Origin: Chlamydomonas reinhardtii
Lineage: Eukaryota > Chlorophyta > Chlorophyceae > Chlamydomonadales > Chlamydomonadaceae
DNA: 64,000 nt
Reading direction: 5' to 3'
Assembly: GCF_000002595.2 (NCBI RefSeq)
Contig: NC_057015.1
Span: forward strand, 5,505,195 to 5,569,194
The first letter of the stretch is position 1; every line of letters starts with the position of its first letter. The notes below the pieces were generated by a model, which was given only the letters and a program-made list of their open reading frames with translations, had not been told where the DNA came from and searched no databases. The position numbers and the translations under genes are program-made. Of the stretch, positions 9,726 to 22,971 are shown in pieces.

Positions 9726-12700
9726 ATGGCATTATCACATTCAATGCCGCGTTTCGGGTTCCTGCTGATAGGCCTGATGACATGCACTGTTGTCGCCATA
9801 GAGAATAATTATAAAGCAAGGGGGCCACTTCTGGTGGTGGGCTCAATAAACGTCGACACGACGGTGCATCTCGACGAACTTCCGCGGCGCAGCGAAACAA
9901 AAATAGCCCAGCGCCCCAGCCCGACCCTTGCTGTGGGTGGCAAGGGTGAGAATCCGAAATCAGCGGGGCACAGGACTTCGTGGGGGATGCGATTCGGGGG
10001 TCAGGGGCCGTGACGGGTTGACCATGTAGGGGCACGGATGACCTGGCACAGCCCCCAGATGCGACACCCTTCTCATCAGTAACGCACTCCACCTTCACTC
10101 CTTACCACTTCCATCCTCCCTGTACTTCGACCCCCTCACAGGCGCCAACCAGGCTGTGGCGGCGGCGCTGCTGTCCGCGGGCACGGGCCGCGCCGCCGCG
10201 CGCTTCGTGTGCCGGCTGGGCGACGACGCCTACCTAGGCTGGCTGCAGGGGGAGCTGGCGCGAGCGGGGCTGGACACGTCCGCCTCCGTGGTGGTGCCCG
10301 GCATGTCCACCGGGGCCGGCATCGTATGGTGGGTGGCGCGGTGGGGGAGGGGGCAGTGTGGGGGGCCGCTGCGCGGCTGGGTGGGCAGCCCGGTTGTGGC
10401 AAGTGCAGCGTGTCCAGCATCTGGGGTCGTGATCGCAGAGATTTAAGCGCTCATGCACACGCGCGTGGCCTCACAGCACTGGGATGATTCCGTCTTATGG
10501 CACTCACAGGCTGGACGCGGAGGGTGCAGCCACCAGCGTCGTGCTTGGCGGCGCAAACACACAGGGCTGGTCGCTGCTGCCGCCCGACGACGCGTCTTCG
10601 GCCGGCGAGAAGGCGGAGGAGGAGACTGCCGCCCGCGAGGCGGCGCTGCTGGCGGAGCATGCGGCAGCGGTGGTCGCAGGTGGCAGTGGCAACGCTAGTG
10701 CTAGCAGCACGGGTGACACCAGTGCGGCTGCACTGCGGGCGAGTGTGCTGCTGCTTCAGCGGGAGGTCCCGGAGCACGTGAACGCGGCGTTTGCGGCGGC
10801 GGCCGCGGCGGCAGGCATCCCCGTGCTGCTGGATGCAGGTGAGGCGGGACGCGGCTCTGCTCAAGGCATTGCTGTTGACTAGGTATCCGCGACCTCCAGC
10901 CGCCGCTGCCTGGCTGGCCACAGCGCCACCTGCACCGACCTCCCACCGCATTCAAACCCACCCCATTCCCCCGCCCTGTAGGCGGCGAGAACAAGCCGGT
11001 GTTTGCGGCGCTGCTGTCACACGTGGACTTCCTGGCGCCCAACGAGCAGGAGCTGCAGCGCCTCACCGGCCTGCCCACCGCCACCGAGGAGCAGGTGGCG
11101 GCAGCTGCCGGCGCCCTCATGGCGGCGGGAGCGCGCGGCGTGCTGGTGACGCTGGAGGGCCGCGGCAGCCTGCTGCTGTTGGGAGACGTGGAGGCGGAGG
11201 CGGAGGCTGGCAAGGCGGCGAAGGGCACAGGCGGCATCAGTGGTGGCCGCAGGTGCCGGCCGGTGCGCGCCATCCGCCAGCCAGCGCTGCCGGTGCCTGG
11301 GGGTGTGGTGCTGGACGCCACGGCGGCAGGCGACGCCTTCCGTGCCGCGCTGGCGGTGGCGCTGGTTGAGGGCCAGGGCCTGGAGGATGGGCAGGGGGGC
11401 AAGGAAGGTACCGGGTGGGAACAGGCCCTGCGCTTCGCGGCGGCGGCGGGTGCCATCGCGGTGTCGCGCATGGGCGCCATGCCCAGGTGAGGGACGGGCC
11501 GGCTGTGTTGGGCCTGCGTGACATGTTGCGCTTCTTACCTGGGGTCTTATGTAGTTATGTAGGCCATGCAGGGAAGCGTTAGCTCGGGTAGCTGGCAACT
11601 CGTGTGCGCAAGCGGTAACTGACGCGGTTTGTGCGGCTGCATGTCTGCATGCAGCCTGCCCACTCGGGCCGAGGTGGAGCAGCTGCTGGTGGAGCACGGC
11701 GCCTCGCCCGCCGCCCAGGCCTGGGACGCACCCGAGCTCCTCGCCGCAGCCGCCCGGGCCGCAGCTGCCGGGTCAAGCGGCACTGAGGCGGCCGGCGCTT
11801 CTGCTGCCGCCGCTGCCGGCTCTTGCAGCCTGGGCGGGGGCGGAGTCGGAGTCCAGGAGGGCACATGCAGCAACCCAGCCTCGGCGGCAGAAGCAGGAAC
11901 AGCCACAACCACAATACCGGTAGCAGCTACGCCAGAGAGCGCCGCCATCGGTAGTTGCGCCGCTTCTTCTTCCGCCGCCACCCCGCAGCACCACCAACCG
12001 CAGCTGTACCAGCATGACGGCGCGGATGAGGCGGCGGACGGCGCCTGCCCGCTGCTGTTCGGCGCGCGTCTTAACTCCATGAAGTCACGCCGCGACAAGC
12101 TGCTGGCCAACTACGCCAACTATCTACCCGCCGCCAGGTCCTCTGAAGACGGCGCCGCAGCAGGTTCTCAGTCAGCCGCGTCAGGTGATGCTGGGCAGGA
12201 CGGCTCTGCCGCTGCCGCTGCGCGGAGGGAGCGGCTGTTGGAGCAGCTGAAGGACAACGGGCCGCTGGGTTGGGTGGCGCGTCAGGGGCTGGTGCGCGCA
12301 GCCGATGGCTGGTCGGGCGGGCAGCAACAGCAGCAGCCGGCTGGTGGTGCCGGGGGTGGTGCCTGGGGTGGTGCTGGGGGTTTGGATGTGGTGTACTTCA
12401 ACTACCCGGAGCACCTGAAGGGCCTCACGCTGCAGCAGGTGCGTGGAGTCAGGAGCCATATGGGCAGCAGGCATTTTGGTGGCCGCAGCCGCTCCACGGC
12501 AGCAGTTTGTTGGTTATAATTGAGCCTGCGTCCACACATTTTTAAGTGCACACACCCTTGCACACTGTATCGACCCCTACTCCGTTGTGACTATCGTACA
12601 ACCCAGGTCCAGGAGGCGCTGTCGTTGGCGGGGCTGGCGGCGGGCGGCGTGGCCATGCGCTTCCCCGCAGACCCCTTCCGCGCCGGAGCCTTCACCAACC

Positions 12701-14010
12701 CAGACCCCGCGGTGCGCGCCGCGGCGGTGGCGCTGGCGGTGGAGGGGTGCGGCTGGGCAGCGCAGCTGGCGGCGACGGCGGTGGCGGCGGGGAACCTTTC
12801 GGCCTCAGCCGCGGCTGCTGCGACGCCAGCGCCGGGGCACTTGGTGGTGTGGTCGGCGTACGACGGATACGGTGAGAAAGCCTGCACGGGCTTTTAAGCG
12901 GCTAGCTGAAGAGCAAACGGGGTACGGTACGGCATGAAGGAACTTTACATGCCATTCGGCGTTGCCGCACATGTCAATGTGTCATGCCAATGCGGCCACT
13001 GCAGACTACCACCTGCAGGCCGACTACGGCGCCGCCTGGTCGGCCGCTGTGGAGGCGTACCGGCAGTTGGCAGACGCCTGTGCCGCCATGCACGTGGCTG
13101 TGTCCATTGAGCCCAAGCCGACCGACCCCTCCAGCCGCTTTTCCTTGTGAGTGCTCGCAGTTTTGAACGCACTGTCCACCGCCCCGCCCTATTATGACCC
13201 CTACTTCTCGCGCCACCGCCGCATGCTCTTCCTACACATGTTCTCTATCCTGCTCCCGCGTCATCTTCACCCCCTTCGGAGTAAACTGCCCCCATCTCCC
13301 TACGCCCCACCTCGCCAGCCTGCCCAACACCGCCTCCGCCCTGTCGCTGGTGTCCGCCGTGGGCCGCCCTAACCTGGGCCTCACACTGGACACCGGTCAC
13401 CTGCTGATGGCCGGAGAGTGCCTGGCACAGAGCGTGGCCGAGGTGGCGGCGGCGGGGCGGCTGTTCGGGCTGCACCTCAACGACGGCCACGGGCGGCTGG
13501 GGGCGGAGGACGGGCTGGTGTTTGGCAGTGTGCACGGCGCGGCGGCGCTGGAACTCATGTACTACCTCAGGTGCGGAATGAGATTTCGAATGCGAATGGC
13601 GGCGACGTGGCCGTGTGCTTGGCCGGTGTGTTGAGGCAGTGAACTTGCTGTTTTCCTGCTTCTCCAGTTGGGGGGGGGGATGTAAATACGCTTGCCGGCG
13701 TCTTGTTCGTAAACTTGACGGTGTGACGGTGCCGCGCCTTTGCATCGTGTTGTGCAGATACAAGCTCCCCCCGCGGCCGGCGGGCGCCTTCTCTCGCGGG
13801 GACGGTGCTGCTGGTGTGTTCGGGCTGCCGCATGCGATATTTGACACCTTTCCGCTCAACGAGGACCCGGTGCTGGAGGCGGAGGCCAACGTGCGCGCCG
13901 CCAGGGGCATGTGGGCGCGGGCGGGGCGGCTGCGGCGGGCGGGGCTGGAGGGCTGCTTGGCGGCGCACGACGGGCTGTGTGGCATGCGGCTGATGGCGGA
14001 GCTGCCGTGA
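9726..14010 (+). CDS. Fusion protein: PfkB-family sugar kinase plus xylose-isomerase-like TIM barrel
   Basis: Exons 9726-9945, 10142-10328, 10510-10838, 10982-11486, 11655-12438, 12607-12871, 13005-13146, 13319-13570 and 13758-14010 encode 978 residues in one frame. Residues 7-27 are hydrophobic (FGFLLIGLMTCTVVA), like a signal peptide or anchor. Residues 33-420 form a ribokinase-type kinase: VVGSINVDTTVHL, VGGKGANQAVAAAL (about 70-83), PNEQELQRLTG, and the catalytic DATAAGDAF (about 356-364), where the usual first Gly of GAGD is Ala. The terminal motif SLPTRAEVE spans a splice junction. After a low-complexity linker, residues 540-970 match sugar isomerase/epimerase TIM barrels: FPADPFRAGAFTNPDP, VVWSAYDGYDYHLQADY, VSIEPKPTD, LTLDTGHLLMAGE, LFGLHLNDGHG, VFGSVHG and IFDTFPLNEDP. 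A bifunctional enzyme that isomerises and phosphorylates a pentose or deoxysugar is plausible. The substrate is unknown. Confidence 0.85.
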
Positions 14011-14458
14011 GTGGCGAGAGTAATGCAGATGTTGAAGTGGGTTTGAAAGGGAGCGGGCGATTGCATGAAAGGAGCCGCGACGTGGAGTTGGGATGAATGC
14101 ACTGAACCGAGTGGGGCTGTGATCATGCGTGGACGACGAATTGGTTGCTGGGCATTTGGGGTAAAGGTTTTGCCCGACAACATCAAGCATTGGATTGGTT
14201 ATTGTGGGCGAGTGGGAGTGAGAGTAATTGGGCTGGTTGGGTGGGTTGGGCGGGGGGCGGGGAACACTGAGTGGGAGTGAGCACCCGAGTGTCGTGGCAC
14301 GGCATGTGTGGCGAAGGTGTGTGGCCCCGACACTAATTACAGCCAACGCACGTCGAGTGACTGTAGTATCTTATCACAAACGAATGTCTTAACATATATT
14401 AGTCACATATAGCTTTGAATGACGTATTGGGTACAGCAACGGCACTACGCGAGCAATT
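14011..14458 (+). promoter_or_regulatory. Intergenic region upstream of the ferroxidase
   Basis: This holds the 3' UTR of the kinase-isomerase gene and the promoter of the ferroxidase. The last 130 bases (about 14325-14458) are distinctly AT-rich. No exact CACACG iron-responsive core was found, and no TGTAA was seen here. Confidence 0.4.
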
Positions 14459-17400
14459 ATGTTAAGCCAACTCGGAATATCAGGCAAAGGTTCAGAAAAG
14501 GCCAGCGGCAGCCGTTATATACCTCTGTCGTCTCTCCAATCGTCGACAAACCGTAAGCGCTCGTTAAGGTCTGCCCTTTTTGGCATGCTCACGCAACAGA
14601 GTCCTGCCCCCCAAACAGATTCGCTGAGGGAGCCGCCCGCTGAGGATGAACCTCTTACTTCTGGATTTCAGGGACCGAGCCTAGCGCAGCGGCAACACGA
14701 CGGGGCGCCCGTATCCCGGCTAAGGTAGGGGGCTATGGGCCCTGGTAACACCCTGGCCGTCCCCCTCCCCCCACGCATGCGTTTAGGTAACCCAATCCCC
14801 CCATTCCTTTGAGGTGCAGGTCATTCAGAAATGGATCGCTTCTCATCGCAGCATCCGTGGTTATCGGTATAGGCATCACCTTTGCCATGGGCTGGACGGT
14901 TGGGAATGCGCGTTCTGGGCAGCCAGCCTCAGGGGCGCAACTAGGGAACAAAACGGCGGCCCTGGCCTCCGGGCGGACGTACTACATCGCCGCAGACAAG
15001 GTGAGCCGTGGTTGCTGAATGCAGTAACCGCCGTCGGGGTTCGTACGATATGTGCGCCCGATGCCAGTTTGGGCCAGGCACAACAACACCCCGAACGGCT
15101 ATCGTATCGTGACAACGCACGATGCTGCAGATAAGCTGGGACTACGCGCCCTCGGGTCGGATGCGCTGCTACCCCCCGGGGTTCGCGGCCATGCCCACCG
15201 GTGCTGCACGCATTGGCGGCACGTTTGTGAAAGCCCAGTACCGCGAGTACACGGACGCCAGCTTCAAGGTGAGGGCGCAGGGAAGCATGCAGGGCCAGGG
15301 GGGCAGGGGCAGGCAGGGGCATGGGGAGTTGTAAATTTGGGTGCGGGATGGCGGGGCACGCAACTTTATGGGCGCGTTCGCACGTCTCATGCCAGGCGGT
15401 ACCGTAACTTCGCGCGCCAGCGGCCCATTACTGTGCTAGTTCGTCGCGACCGCTGTTCCTACTTGCTTCCACGGGCACAGGCTCTGAAGCCGCGGGGCAA
15501 GGAGTGGGAGCACCTGGGCTCGCTGGGCCCTGCCCTGTATGCGGAGGTGGGCGACGTGTTGGTGGTGGTGTTCAGGAACAACCTGCCCTTCCCAGTCAAC
15601 ATGGCGCCCACGGGGGGCCTCACCATCGCGCCAGACCGTCCAGGTAAAGCCGTCGTGAAGAGCGTGCGAAGGTGTTGGAGGGGGCACGTGGCAGTGTACA
15701 AGCCGTGTAAGAGGGGTATCGGCAGCCGTGATTAAGTCCATGGGCATATGTGGATTGAGCAATGGGGCCCAGACATCTCCTCCTCTGACCAGTCAGAGCG
15801 CTTCCAGTCTGCTGCCGTGCTTGATTGCCCGCCAAACCCAATCTCCCGCTGCCAGGCGGCCCCACGTCCGCCAACGTCACGCAGCCGGTGCCGCCCGGCC
15901 ACACCGTCACCTACACCTGGGCCGTGCCGGAGCAGGCGGGGCCGCAGCCGGGCGCCACCGTGTCCAGCCGTATGTGGCTGTACCGCAGCAATGTGGACCC
16001 GGCGGCGCACGACAACGCCGGACTGACGGGGCCGGTCATAGTGGCGGGGCGCGGCCAGGCGGGGCCGGGCGGCCGGGCGCGGGACGTGGACCGCGACGTG
16101 GTGAGGGCGGGGCGGGGCGGGGCGGAGTGGGCGCTGGGGGAAGAGGCGGAAAGGTGTCTGGAAGGTACCGGTAGCTGGAAGGCAGAGCGGCGAGAGGGAA
16201 ATGGAACGTGAAGAGGCAGGATGGATAGGGCTGGGGCCTGGGCGGTCACGCTCACAACACGGGCGCGCGCACGGGTGATTAATTCACACTCACTCGTAGC
16301 TCCACTTGTGCGCGTGCCGCAGGTGTCTGTGTTCGCGGTGGTGGAGGAGCGCTCCAGCCCCTTTGCGGCGCAGCACGACCCAAAGCTGACCTCCGGCGCC
16401 AGCTTCACCAAGAACATGATAAACGGCTGGGAATTCTGCAACATGCCGGCGGGTGGCATCACGCTGCGCACCGGGGAGCGGGTGCGCGGTCCTGGGTAGC
16501 ATTGGGCCGGACGTGGGGATGCATCAGGCAGCCCGGCCATGGCCAGCCGGGTGTAGAGGGAGCCCCCAACAGCCGAACGGAGGGGGCAAGGGGGCAAGAG
16601 ACTGGAGATAACAAGCCGCACGTTGCTGCTGCTGCGCTCCTCCTGGCTTCCATGCACCGACAGGTGCGCTGGCACGTGAGCTCTGTGGGCAACCACGACG
16701 GGCTGCACAACTACCACTGGCATGGGCACGTGGTTGAGGTGAGTGAAGGCCGAATGCGCCGTTGCTTTTGTTAAGGAGAACGGAGGTGTTATCCCTCCTT
16801 ACGCCACGCCCTTGCTCCCCCCCATACCCACTGCCACCCATGCAGCTCAACGGTCACCACGTGGACCAGTTCACGGGCATCCCCACCGCCTCCTACTCCG
16901 TCAACATGGTGCCGGACGAGCCCGGTAACTGGCTCTTCCACTGTGAGACCGCTGTGGGCCACCGGGCACGGGAGCTGGCTGAGCAGCGCTCTGAACAGCG
17001 GCGATAGGCCGCGCACCAAGCAGAGTTCTCAGGAACCAGCGGCGGGCTAGGCCCTGTCCCTTGCTGGCACGTGTGACAATCACGTCCCTTTGGTGCCCCT
17101 GCTGCCTTGATGCTCTGTGTCGGACGCTGCCGCCCCACCCGCACAGGCCACGTGAACCAGCACATGGGCGGCGGCATGGTGGACATGTACACAGTGGAGG
17201 GTGGGTCGTTAGCGCCGCCTGCTGGTGCTCGCATGTGGCTGCTCCTATTGCGGTTCCAGCGCTCCACACGTCCCCCCGTCGCCGTGCACTCTTGACGCTG
17301 CTTCCCCTACAAAGGCTTGCGACCAACACTCGATATGCCAATACGCTTGCGTGACGCACCACGTGCGGACAAAATGACATGTGCGTTGTGCACACATGCA

Positions 17401-20400
17401 ACCCTTTGCACAGGCCCCCGCGCTCCGCTGCCTGCCTCCACGGGTGTGGAGCGCACCTACTACGTTGCCGCGGAGGAGGTGCTGTGGGATTACGTGCCGT
17501 TGGGGATGGACCACTGCAGGTAAGGGCCTCGGAGCTAGGGCCAGAGCTAGGGCCGTGACGGCAGCAGAGCGGGCGGTTGAGCGGCTTCAGCGCACATTTT
17601 CCTTATCGCCCTTTCAGCTTTGGCTTTGGGCCCAGCTGCTGTGCGTGGCTGTGCGTTTATGAGAACTTGAATGTCATGTTCAGTCATTAGCTACCACCTT
17701 CGTTGACTCTGCGGCTTGCCAATACTCGAAACGCGTGCCCTCTCAGCAACCCGCCCAAGCCCTTTACGCCCGACACCGTGGGCTACCCCTACCTCGCCGG
17801 GCCCTGGCCGGGCAGTGGCGCCAACGCCAACGGCAGCAGCGGCGGCACTAGCACCAGTAGCAACGGCGGCGCCAACAGCAGCGCCACCGCCGCCACGCCC
17901 ACGCCCCGTCTGGGCCCCCAGCTAGTCAAGACGCTGTATGTGGAGTACACAGACGCCAACTTCACCGCCGCCAAGCCGCGGCTGCCGGGTGACGCCTATC
18001 AGGGCTTCATGGGGCCGCTCTTGCGAGCCAACGTGGGAGACACCATCAAGGTTGGGAACGGGGTAGGGCACGGGGTAGGGCAAGAAGCTGCGCGGCGCTC
18101 CAGGGGTTGCTTGTGGGCGAGGGTGGATTCGGGGAGTGGGCTCCTACACACGCACCGCATGCTCGCCAGCACTGGGCGCGCGTGTACCGTACTATCATGA
18201 CATGTGCCCCGCTGCCTGCCCACGCAAACCCGCGCCTCCCTTCACAGGTGGTGTTCCGGAATCGGGCGCGCGTGCCCACCTCTATCCACGCCCACGGCGT
18301 GCGCTACAGCAAGGCCAATGAGGGAACGCTGTACGAGGACGGCTCGGACCCCGCCACGGACAAGGCAGACGACGTGGTGGCGCCGGGGCAGACCTACACG
18401 TACACGTGGCATGTGCGTGTGTGTGCGTGTGTGTGTGTGTGGGGGGGGGGTATGAAATCGGGTGGGGACTGGGGTTAATAAAATGTAAAGTGATGGAATA
18501 GGGGCATCAGCAGGGTTGGGTGCAATCCAACTGGGCCCGGTGTGTTGTAGAGCCCTGGATGGGCGGCAGCAGAAGGGAGGGGCAAGGCATAGATACAGAG
18601 CGCCTGGTCGCCTTGCTTGTTGACCGCTGCCCGCTTTCCTCACGCAGGTGCGTGAGCTGTCGGGCCCGGGCCCCCGCGACCCGTCCTCGCTGCTGTGGAT
18701 CTACCACGGCCACGTGGACGAGGCGGCGGAGACCAACGCCGGCCTCATGGGCGGAATCATCATCACACGGCGGGGTGAGGCGGCGCTGTCGCAGCCCGGC
18801 ACGGTGTCACGTGTGTCCACTGGGGCGACCGCGGGTGCCGGAACCTTGCGTGCGTGCGGCGGGCGCGCCGGGCTCGTGCCTTGCTGTATGCTCGTTGCAG
18901 TTGCTGTATGACATCTTGTCTTTTGTGTGGCCGCAGGCATGGCCCGCAGCGCTTCCGACCTGACACCAGTGGATGTGGACCGGGAGGTGGTGCTGCTTAT
19001 GACCGTCACGGATGAGACAGCGTCCTCCAACTTCAAGGTACAGCTGGGGCTCAGTCAGCAGGGCCGTGTATGTGTATGTGTGTGGTATAGCTACAATGTT
19101 GACGCTTGCATGATATGCAAAGCATGGGTGTACTGCCAGCGCCTGTGCCTTCACGCACTGATTTTGCACCACACACAGTTTGCATGTACATCGGTGTGCA
19201 CCTCAGGCCAACCTCCAGAAGGTGGACCCCACGGCTGCGTCTGACCCAGCGGCGCTCGGGCGCATTACCGGTGACCCGGACTTCCAGGTGTGAGGGGGCG
19301 TTGGGGCAAGGGCTGGGGGTTTGCTGTGGTCAATGTGCTGACGTGCGTTGCGTTGTGGGGGATTTCTTGCTATAATAATAAGGGCATGCACGAGGGCACT
19401 GTCCCTCTTCCTCCACTGACCAATCGCGCACCCCGCCCCTGCCGTCGCCACGGCTCCAGTCTCACATGCTCAAGCACTCCATCAACGGCTTCATGTACTG
19501 CAACCTGCCGCGCCTCAATTTCACGGTGCGTGACAGGGGGCCAAACATATGAGTCCTGACTGACAGGGCTGATGACATCACGTGGCTGTGTCTCACCTCT
19601 GCAACGCGGCTGCGCCGCACTTCGCTGCATGGGGTTCGTGGGGTACGTGGCCCCCGCCGCCACCACACCTGCTGCCCACCTGTCGCGTGTGGCACGCCCT
19701 GGCACACCTGCCGCAACACACCTGCAGGTGGGGGAGCGGGTGCGGTTGCACATCATGTCATTCGGCAGCGTGGACGACACCCACTCGGTGCACATGGGCG
19801 GCCCCCGCCTGGACTACAACCGCCAGCACAGCGACGCGGTGCAGATCAGCCCCGGCGGCATGATCAGCGCAGACGTGGCATTCACGGCGCCAGGTGCGAG
19901 GTTCCGGGGCTTGCTGCGGGGTTATCGCAAACAATGTAGCGCTGCAGTCAGCCGCGGCGTTCATCAATGCGACAATACGTGCATGCCCGCTCCCGTTCCT
20001 TCCCGCAGCCACCGGTTTGCCACCTGCTACCAACCGCACCAGACATACGCGTGCCTGTCTTTGCCTGCCTCACGCGTGTTTCCACACGCAGGCAACTACG
20101 AGCTGCAGTGCCGCATGGCGCACCACATCATCGCCGGCATGCGGGCGCGGTACGCCGTGTTTCCAGCCGACCCCCAGGCAGCACCGCAGCTGCCCGCCAC
20201 GCAGCTGACGGGCGTCACACGTACCTACTTCGTCCAGGCCGAGCCCGTGGAGTGGGACTACGCCCCCGCCGGCTACCAGAAGTAAGCAGGCGGTTCGGGA
20301 TGCGGGGAGGGCAACAGCGTGTCGCTTGGATGTCCGAGGAGGCCTGGCTGGGGCCTACCGCAAGCGCCTCAGCATTGCTCTCTACCCAGCAACCGTTTCC

Positions 20401-22971
20401 TCCCTCCCCTGCAGCTGCTGCTCGCGCTGCAACCGTTAAAAATCACACCCTGGGCACATCCCTGCCGCCCAACAGGTGCACCGAGACGGACATGTTGGGC
20501 GAGGCCACGCCGTACCTGGTCCGCAGCAGCGCCAGCATTGGATCCAAGTACCGCAAGGCCGTGTACAGGTGAGACAGGCAGGACAGGTGGGTACGTCTTT
20601 GCTTTTGTCCTTCCGTATCGCCATCTATACACCTAATCCCCTGGCGCTGCTGCCGCACAACTCGCCCGCCCTCAGGGAGTACACGGACGCGTCGTTCACA
20701 GTGCGTAAGGCCGGACCTAACTACACAGGCCTGGTGGGGCCACTGCTCATTGCCGAGGTGCGCGGGCGCCTGTGCATGTGGGGCCCTAGGTCCACCTCCG
20801 ATCCGCCAGGTCTCGCTGCCACACCCTGGCTCCGGGCGCGGAAGCCCTCCCTAGCCTGCTTGCCTGGCCTGTGCCGCGCCCCATCACACCTACACACCCG
20901 CACACCTACCAAACGCACATTTTTGCAAGCTCTCGCAGCCTGCCCTCTACCGACTTGTCACTGGGGGTTTCAGGTGGGCGACCGGCTGGACGTGCACTTC
21001 CGCAACGCGCTTGTGGACTTGCCGCACTACCCCGTCAACATAGCCCCCGGCGGCGGCCTGGTGGAGGATGGCTCGGACGCCGCCTGCGCAGGCGGTGCGC
21101 CGGTGGCTGCTGGTGAGGACTGCGTGTACCGCTGGATCGTGCCTGACACCGCCGGGCCGGCAATCGGTGAGCCGCGCGCACGGCCTTTTGCTGCAACGAA
21201 ACGGCTGCCAATGCATGGTGCACAGTTCACTCTAGCCTGAGGCTTGTAGCTCGCTCGACCTCTGTGCCCACCTGCCGCACTCCAAGAACCGAAGCGCTTT
21301 TAACTGGTCATCCCTTTACAACCCCACAGCTGACTTTAGCACAGTGGCGTACGGCTACACCAGCAGTGTGGACATGGCCTCGGCGCCCAATCTGGGCCTG
21401 GTCGGGGCGCTGGTGGTGGCGGGGCGCGGGGAGCTACAGCCGCCCGCCGCGGCGGGCGCTGCGCCGCTGCCTGCCGGCGTGGACTTCTTGGTGCCGCTGT
21501 ACTTCCAGGTGTGCGAGGGCGGCTGTGGCAGGCTCGCGGTGTCTTGGGTGGCTTTGTTGACAGGGAAGGAGAGCGCCTGAAGGTGAGGACGGTTGGCCCC
21601 ATTGTGGGGCTCCATCACGTGGTCATGGGCCGTGTGGCGCCATGCGTGCCGCTGCGCCTGTGCGTGCAGGTCATGGATGAGAACTCCAGCCCCTACCTGC
21701 CCGCCAGCGCCAAGGCGGCGGGGGTCAACCTCACAGCCATGAGCGCCATCGAGGTGCGGCGTGGACGGGGCAAGAATTGTAGCGGCGGGTGGTGGGCACC
21801 GGGCTCCGTGGTGCGAGCTGGGCGGGTGGGGTTGGCGCCAGCGCGCATGTCAACGTGTTTGGGCGTGTGCAAATGGGCGAACACAAAAGAGGCTGGCGAG
21901 GAACGCCTGAATGCTGCACGCGCTCTTGCTCAGCCAAAAGATGACCACCGACACCGCCGCCCACCAGGATGAGCACAACACCCACACGCCCGCCGGCAGC
22001 GGAAGCGTGAGCGGCAGTGGGAATGCTCATGGCAGCATGGACATGAGCGGCGGCGGCGAAATGGCCATGGAGCCGGAGGATTTCATGGTTCGTTACTGGC
22101 TCCGGGCATTCAACGCACCATGCGCAATGTGCACTGGTTGCTGTACGGGTCTGGCTCTTGCTCTTGACCTTGTACAGCCACACACGCTGGCTCTCTATCA
22201 CGGACTCGCTCTCGCTCACGTACTCCGCCTATCGGTCGGCCTGTCTCCTCTGGTGATGTTGCTAACATGCGGGGCCTCCCGCAGGAAACCAACCGCATGC
22301 ACGCTATCAACGGCTACGTGTACTGCAACCTGCCGCGGCCCGCCTTCCCCACCGGGTCGCTGGTGCGATGGGTGCTTATGGCGTACGGCACAGCGAGCGA
22401 GTTCCACGCACCCTACTTCGTCAACCATGTAGTGCAGGTGCCGTGAGGGCTATGCAGCGCAGTGCGGGGGTGGGGGGGAGGGGGGTTGCAGTCGCGGTGT
22501 GCAGTATCGCCTGTGTGGTGCAGAGGCGGCGGCTGTGGCTGTCGAGGATAGGGAGGGCTTAACTTGCGGGGCTGGCCGGGATAGATGTTGACTTGGGTGT
22601 GCTGTTGGGGCCGCACGGCTGCAGGTGGACCGATCCGGCTGGAGTACGCTGGCATCCCTTATGCCAGCCACCGTCCGTACTGCTGACATGCGAGCCGGTG
22701 AGGGGCACGGTGACCGTCGGCCGTCGGCCGTTACCCGGACGACGGCCGCCTACCTGATGAGTCCTGACATGCCACCCCGACTGCGGCTTGCGGCTTGCAT
22801 ACATCGCCACGGCCTTCGCCCCACGCCCCGCTTGCTTCCGCACACCATGGCCTCACTGGTGCAGGCACCGCTGGCAACTGGTTGATGTTCTGTGACGTGC
22901 ACCACGACTACATGGCGGGCATGATGGCGGAATTCACAGTGCTGCCGGATATGAGCAGGCAGCGGGCGTAG
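14459..22971 (+). CDS. FOX1: Membrane-anchored six-cupredoxin multicopper ferroxidase (Fox1 type)
   Basis: Twenty-seven exons give 1264 residues: 14459-14724, 14820-15000, 15131-15268, 15481-15643, 15856-16100, 16323-16481, 16664-16738, 16846-16942, 17147-17200, 17414-17519, 17747-18050, 18248-18412, 18648-18774, 18937-19037, 19207-19287, 19460-19525, 19728-19893, 20092-20281, 20476-20568, 20676-20757, 20974-21166, 21330-21508, 21670-21753, 21941-22087, 22285-22437, 22625-22697, 22865-22971. A single membrane span lies at residues 96-114 after a cytosolic tail. Three ceruloplasmin-like units follow, each starting RTYY-type and carrying EYTDASF. Type 1 copper motifs occur in domains 2 (HCHVNQHM, about 440), 4 (CRMAHHIIAGM, about 838) and 6 (CDVHHDYMAGM, about 1239). 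It should oxidise Fe(II) at the plasma membrane for uptake by an Ftr1-type permease. The acceptor of exon 24 is uncertain (21941 or 21968). FOX1 versus a paralogue cannot be decided here. Confidence 0.9.
18408..18450 (+). repeat. (TG)n followed by poly-G in a ferroxidase intron
   Basis: A tract of TG and CG dinucleotides ending in about ten G residues begins at the donor of exon 12. It is an ordinary algal microsatellite, although it starts at the splice site itself. Confidence 0.8.

Noticed and set aside
14281-14458. Iron-responsive elements upstream of the ferroxidase
   Set aside because: I searched for exact CACACG-type cores in both orientations and found only partial matches (for example CACACA and GCACG), which are expected by chance.
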